DNA of 7,547 nt from Thermoplasmatota archaeon (GTDB lineage Archaea; Thermoplasmatota; Penumbrarchaeia; Penumbrarchaeales; Penumbrarchaeaceae). The DNA lies in contig JAUVBH010000071.1 in assembly GCA_030591285.1 (NCBI GenBank), positions 1 through 7,547 of the forward strand, written 5' to 3'. The notes below the pieces were generated by a model. That model saw only the letters and a list, made by a program, of their open reading frames with translations. It searched no databases and was not told the DNA's origin. A program made the translations under genes and the position numbers. Of the stretch, positions 5,810-7,547 are shown piece after piece (position 1 is the first letter of the stretch; each line of letters opens with the position of its first letter).

Positions 5810-6028
5810 TTGGGTTACGAACTTCTGTTCAAGGTTGGGGATGACCCCCTTCAGGAACTTACAGAGTTGGATCGTTTCTACAAATGGTCCTATCGAATAA
5901 GACAGCTCAGGGGACTATTTGAGAAGAAAAGGTCGGTAACCCCCTTCCTGATCTACATCCTGGCGGTAACACTGTCTGTTTCATTGGGTGTTCTCGGGGT
6001 CCTGACCTTTCAGTATCTTTTCTCATAG
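5810..6028 (+). CDS. Small C-terminally anchored membrane protein coupled to the half-TBP gene
   Basis: A 72-residue protein of unknown family. Residues 1-41 are soluble, with an acidic patch (GDDPLQELTELD), an aromatic stretch (RFYKWSY) and a basic end (RIRQLRGLFEKKR). Residues 46-70 form one hydrophobic helix that ends almost at the C-terminus. This is a tail-anchored layout that would leave the soluble part in the cytoplasm. I chose TTG 5810 as start because AAGGTGA at 5798-5804 is correctly spaced before it. The ATG at 5774 would lie inside the upstream gene with no such site. The ribosome binding site overlaps the stop of the half-TBP gene, so the two are almost certainly co-transcribed. 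It might tether its partner to the membrane, but that is conjecture. Its last 6 bases overlap the end of the convergent HD gene. Confidence 0.65.
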   Translation: MGYELLFKVGDDPLQELTELDRFYKWSYRIRQLRGLFEKKRSVTPFLIYILAVTLSVSLGVLGVLTFQYLFS

Positions 6029-7366
6029 ACCTTCCATGACAACTGATCTTGATATCTTTCCAACTTCATCCCTGTACTTTTCAGGACACGACACCATCAA
6101 ACACCATGGAATGGGTGGTCTCACCTGAAGAGCCCTCGCCAACGAAGAGATCCGTGACAGGATCTCTGGTCTTTCACCCATTACCTTGACATCTGTTCTC
6201 TTCAACCTTGGTTCAGACAGGGTCAGGCTGGGGTCTGGAACATCAATGATCACCCTCCCTTCGGGAATGGAAAGCTTTCTTTCGATCTCCCTCTCTTTTC
6301 TCCTTGCATTCTTCTCATCAGCAAGTTCCTTGATGATATCTCGATATCTGTCTGCCTTATCATTTTCTCCGACTAGGTTTTCAGATTCCAACCTGAAAGC
6401 GGATTTGAACAATTTTCGGTATCTCAATCTGGTGGCGATCTCTCCACAAAGTCCTCCCCGATCCCTCATATATTTCAGTGCCTCACCGTCAGACATTTTC
6501 CATACCTCCTGCAGATCTTCATTCGTTAGTTGTTCACCTGCACGACATAGCATGGATTCTGCGATCCTTGCGGTTTTATGGAAGTATACCGAGGAATACA
6601 TCAATGATCTTGCTACCAGCATTCCCTCCAAGGATGAGATGCCTCTCTTTTCCACCATCAATTCTCCGTGGAAGAGAGTTATTGTTGTGATTATTCGATC
6701 GAGGTCGATTATCCCATACGCCACTCCAGTGTAATGTGAGTCTCTCAATAGAAAGTCCAATTGGTCAGCGTCAAGAGCAGAATGTATTATCTGGAAAAGA
6801 TACTGTTTATTGGAGAAATAGGCCTGGTCATCCTGAATTTTCAATGTCTCCTGTCCATGGGGAGTTTGTGTGTTCTCCTGGCAGATCAGGGCAGAGATCT
6901 CTTTGGGGTCCATTTCCCACTTTTCAAGTAGTTCAGGGATGGTTGGACCCCGATCGACCCCCTGCTTTTCCCAGAAGCCTTCTTCCCACTGATCTATCTT
7001 TCCAGTGATGATGTCCCCGGTTATCTCCATGTGGTCCTTCCCTATCCTGTCGTGGAATATCTTTTCCATTGTGTGAGAGAAGGGTCCATGTCCAAGGTCA
7101 TGCAGAAGGCCCGCTACTTTCACAAACTGGACCTCTTTATCCTCCAATCCAAGGCCATTGGCCAGCAACCCGGCCACATGTCCCACACCAAAAGAGTGTT
7201 CATATCTGGTGTGATGGGCCCCAGGAAAGACAAGATATGCAAGACCCAGCTGTCTGATCTGGTTCAATCTGTTGATCTCCGGAGTGGAAGCAAGATCCAG
7301 CATCGGACCTGAGATCTTGATCGTGCCGTGGACGGGATCGTTTATGATCTTATGCTCGCTCATCAT
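6023..7366 (-). CDS. HD-domain phosphohydrolase, dNTPase/SAMHD1-like
   Basis: A 447-residue cytoplasmic metal-dependent phosphohydrolase of the COG1078 type, related to dGTPases and SAMHD1, which split dNTPs to nucleoside and triphosphate. The N-terminus has the family motif INDPVHGTI, then INRLNQIRQLGLAYLVFPGA and the metal ligand His57 in TRYEHSFG. The HD pair His89-Asp90 lies in LLHDLGHGPFSH. The fourth ligand is Asp201 in SALDADQLDFLLRDS, equivalent to Asp311 of SAMHD1. All four ligands are present, so it should be active; the substrate is not certain from sequence. Length and layout are normal for the family, with a charged helix (about residues 345-360) before a C-terminal alpha/beta part. 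It starts ATGATG (7366-7361) with no clear ribosome binding site, so a leaderless message is likely. A TTTAGA-like box on the minus strand near 7385-7392 would suit this. It appears monocistronic, and its end overlaps the convergent small gene by 6 bases. Confidence 0.92.
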   Translation of the reverse strand: MMSEHKIINDPVHGTIKISGPMLDLASTPEINRLNQIRQLGLAYLVFPGAHHTRYEHSFGVGHVAGLLANGLGLEDKEVQFVKVAGLLHDLGHGPFSHTMEKIFHDRIGKDHMEITGDIITGKIDQWEEGFWEKQGVDRGPTIPELLEKWEMDPKEISALICQENTQTPHGQETLKIQDDQAYFSNKQYLFQIIHSALDADQLDFLLRDSHYTGVAYGIIDLDRIITTITLFHGELMVEKRGISSLEGMLVARSLMYSSVYFHKTARIAESMLCRAGEQLTNEDLQEVWKMSDGEALKYMRDRGGLCGEIATRLRYRKLFKSAFRLESENLVGENDKADRYRDIIKELADEKNARRKEREIERKLSIPEGRVIIDVPDPSLTLSEPRLKRTDVKVMGERPEILSRISSLARALQVRPPIPWCLMVSCPEKYRDEVGKISRSVVMEGL

Positions 7367-7410
7367 CTGGATATGGTGGTAATGGGTCTAAATCATTTTC
7401 ATTGGTAAGG

Positions 7411-7417
7411 ATTAAAC
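7411..7417 (+). promoter_or_regulatory. Weak candidate TATA element for the right-edge gene
   Basis: ATTAAAC lies about 27 bases before the ATG at 7441, the distance expected for a leaderless archaeal transcript. The match is weak. The divergent gap 7367-7440 is only 74 bases and must hold promoters for both flanking genes. Confidence 0.3.
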
Positions 7418-7440
7418 AGAATGTAGTGATTCCACCTAAC

Positions 7441-7547
7441 ATGATGCCTCTGACCTACGAGGAGAAAAAAGTGCTGAAGAGAGCTATGAGGCTTGATTCT
7501 GGCAAGGGTGACCTCACATCCTGTATATTCAATGGCGATATCGGTAC
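7441..7547 (+). CDS. N-terminus of a possible quinolinate phosphoribosyltransferase (runs off right edge)
   Basis: An open frame starts ATGATGCCT at 7441 and continues to the window end, giving 35 full codons. The stretch RLDSGKGDLTS resembles the N-terminal motif of quinolinate phosphoribosyltransferase (NadC), commonly of the form EDxGxGDxTS. A helix precedes it (YEEKKVLKRAM), as in that family. NadC would convert quinolinate and PRPP to nicotinate mononucleotide, upstream of the NAD+ synthetase found in this window. Only the first part of the N-terminal domain is visible, so the call is tentative. Related phosphoribosyltransferases such as ModD-type proteins share the motif. No strong ribosome binding site is seen (only GTGAT at 7426-7430), which fits a leaderless start. 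I leave the gene symbol blank because the catalytic domain is out of view. Confidence 0.5.
   Translation, partial: MMPLTYEEKKVLKRAMRLDSGKGDLTSCIFNGDIG

Noticed and set aside
5799..6028. The half-TBP as a frameshifted full-length TBP with its second repeat in another frame
   Set aside because: The sequence after the stop encodes a short soluble stretch and a membrane helix, not a second TBP repeat. The zinc ribbon before the stop is intact, so the gene ends naturally.
5445..6028. Toxin-antitoxin pair reading of the two small coupled genes
   Set aside because: The first protein is a clear TBP-like domain with a zinc ribbon and the second has no toxin motif. Size and coupling alone are not enough.
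6186..6734. Long plus-strand open frame opposite the HD gene
   Set aside because: It is fully antisense to a well-supported HD phosphohydrolase with all catalytic residues. Its translation is low-complexity and serine-rich, as expected of a shadow frame.
1..7547. tRNA, rRNA, CRISPR repeats, insertion sequences or attachment sites
   Set aside because: Reading through the window I found no cloverleaf-like segment, no regularly spaced repeats, no transposase or integrase motifs and no flanking inverted repeats.

Overview
The window looks like the chromosome of a euryarchaeon, and my best guess is a Thermoplasmatota-type lineage. The archaeal assignment rests on a TATA-binding-protein (TBP) fold, a KaiC/RAD55-type ATPase, a two-domain winged-helix regulator, AT-rich TATA-like boxes upstream of transcription units, and GGTGA-type ribosome binding sites inside operons. 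The phylum is an inference from general protein style and cannot be proved here. Genes are densely packed and no gene-free stretch reaches 300 bases. I saw no tRNA, rRNA, CRISPR array, insertion sequence or integrase.

Layout. (1) 1-196, minus: the start of an unidentified exported or membrane protein that runs off the left edge. (2) 346-1656, plus: a KaiC-like ATPase followed 9 bases later by a protein that aligns with its fold but has lost the P-loop. (3) 1761-3986, plus, behind a good TATA box: a single-pass surface protein, a small three-helix membrane protein and a tandem winged-helix regulator, all tightly spaced. (4) 5316-3987, minus: an ammonia-dependent NAD+ synthetase (nadE) and a downstream orphan gene whose ribosome binding site overlaps the nadE stop. 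(5) 5445-6028, plus: a small protein made of one TBP repeat joined to a zinc ribbon, followed by a small C-terminally anchored membrane protein. (6) 7366-6023, minus: an HD-domain phosphohydrolase of the dNTPase/SAMHD1 type. (7) 7441 to the right edge, plus: the first residues of a protein resembling the N-terminus of quinolinate phosphoribosyltransferase (NadC).

How the parts may work together. Unit 2 reads as an ATPase plus a non-catalytic partner. Unit 3 has the form of a surface sensor or structural protein with its own DNA-binding regulator. The NAD+ synthetase and the possible NadC fragment belong to the same pathway but lie in different transcription units. The most unusual object is the half-TBP/zinc-ribbon protein of unit 5. 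Canonical archaeal TBP has two repeats forming a saddle; this one has a single repeat with a Cys4 ribbon where the second repeat would begin. It would have to dimerise, pair with another factor, or do something other than bind TATA boxes. Its coupling to a membrane-anchored small protein is the best candidate here for an undescribed system.
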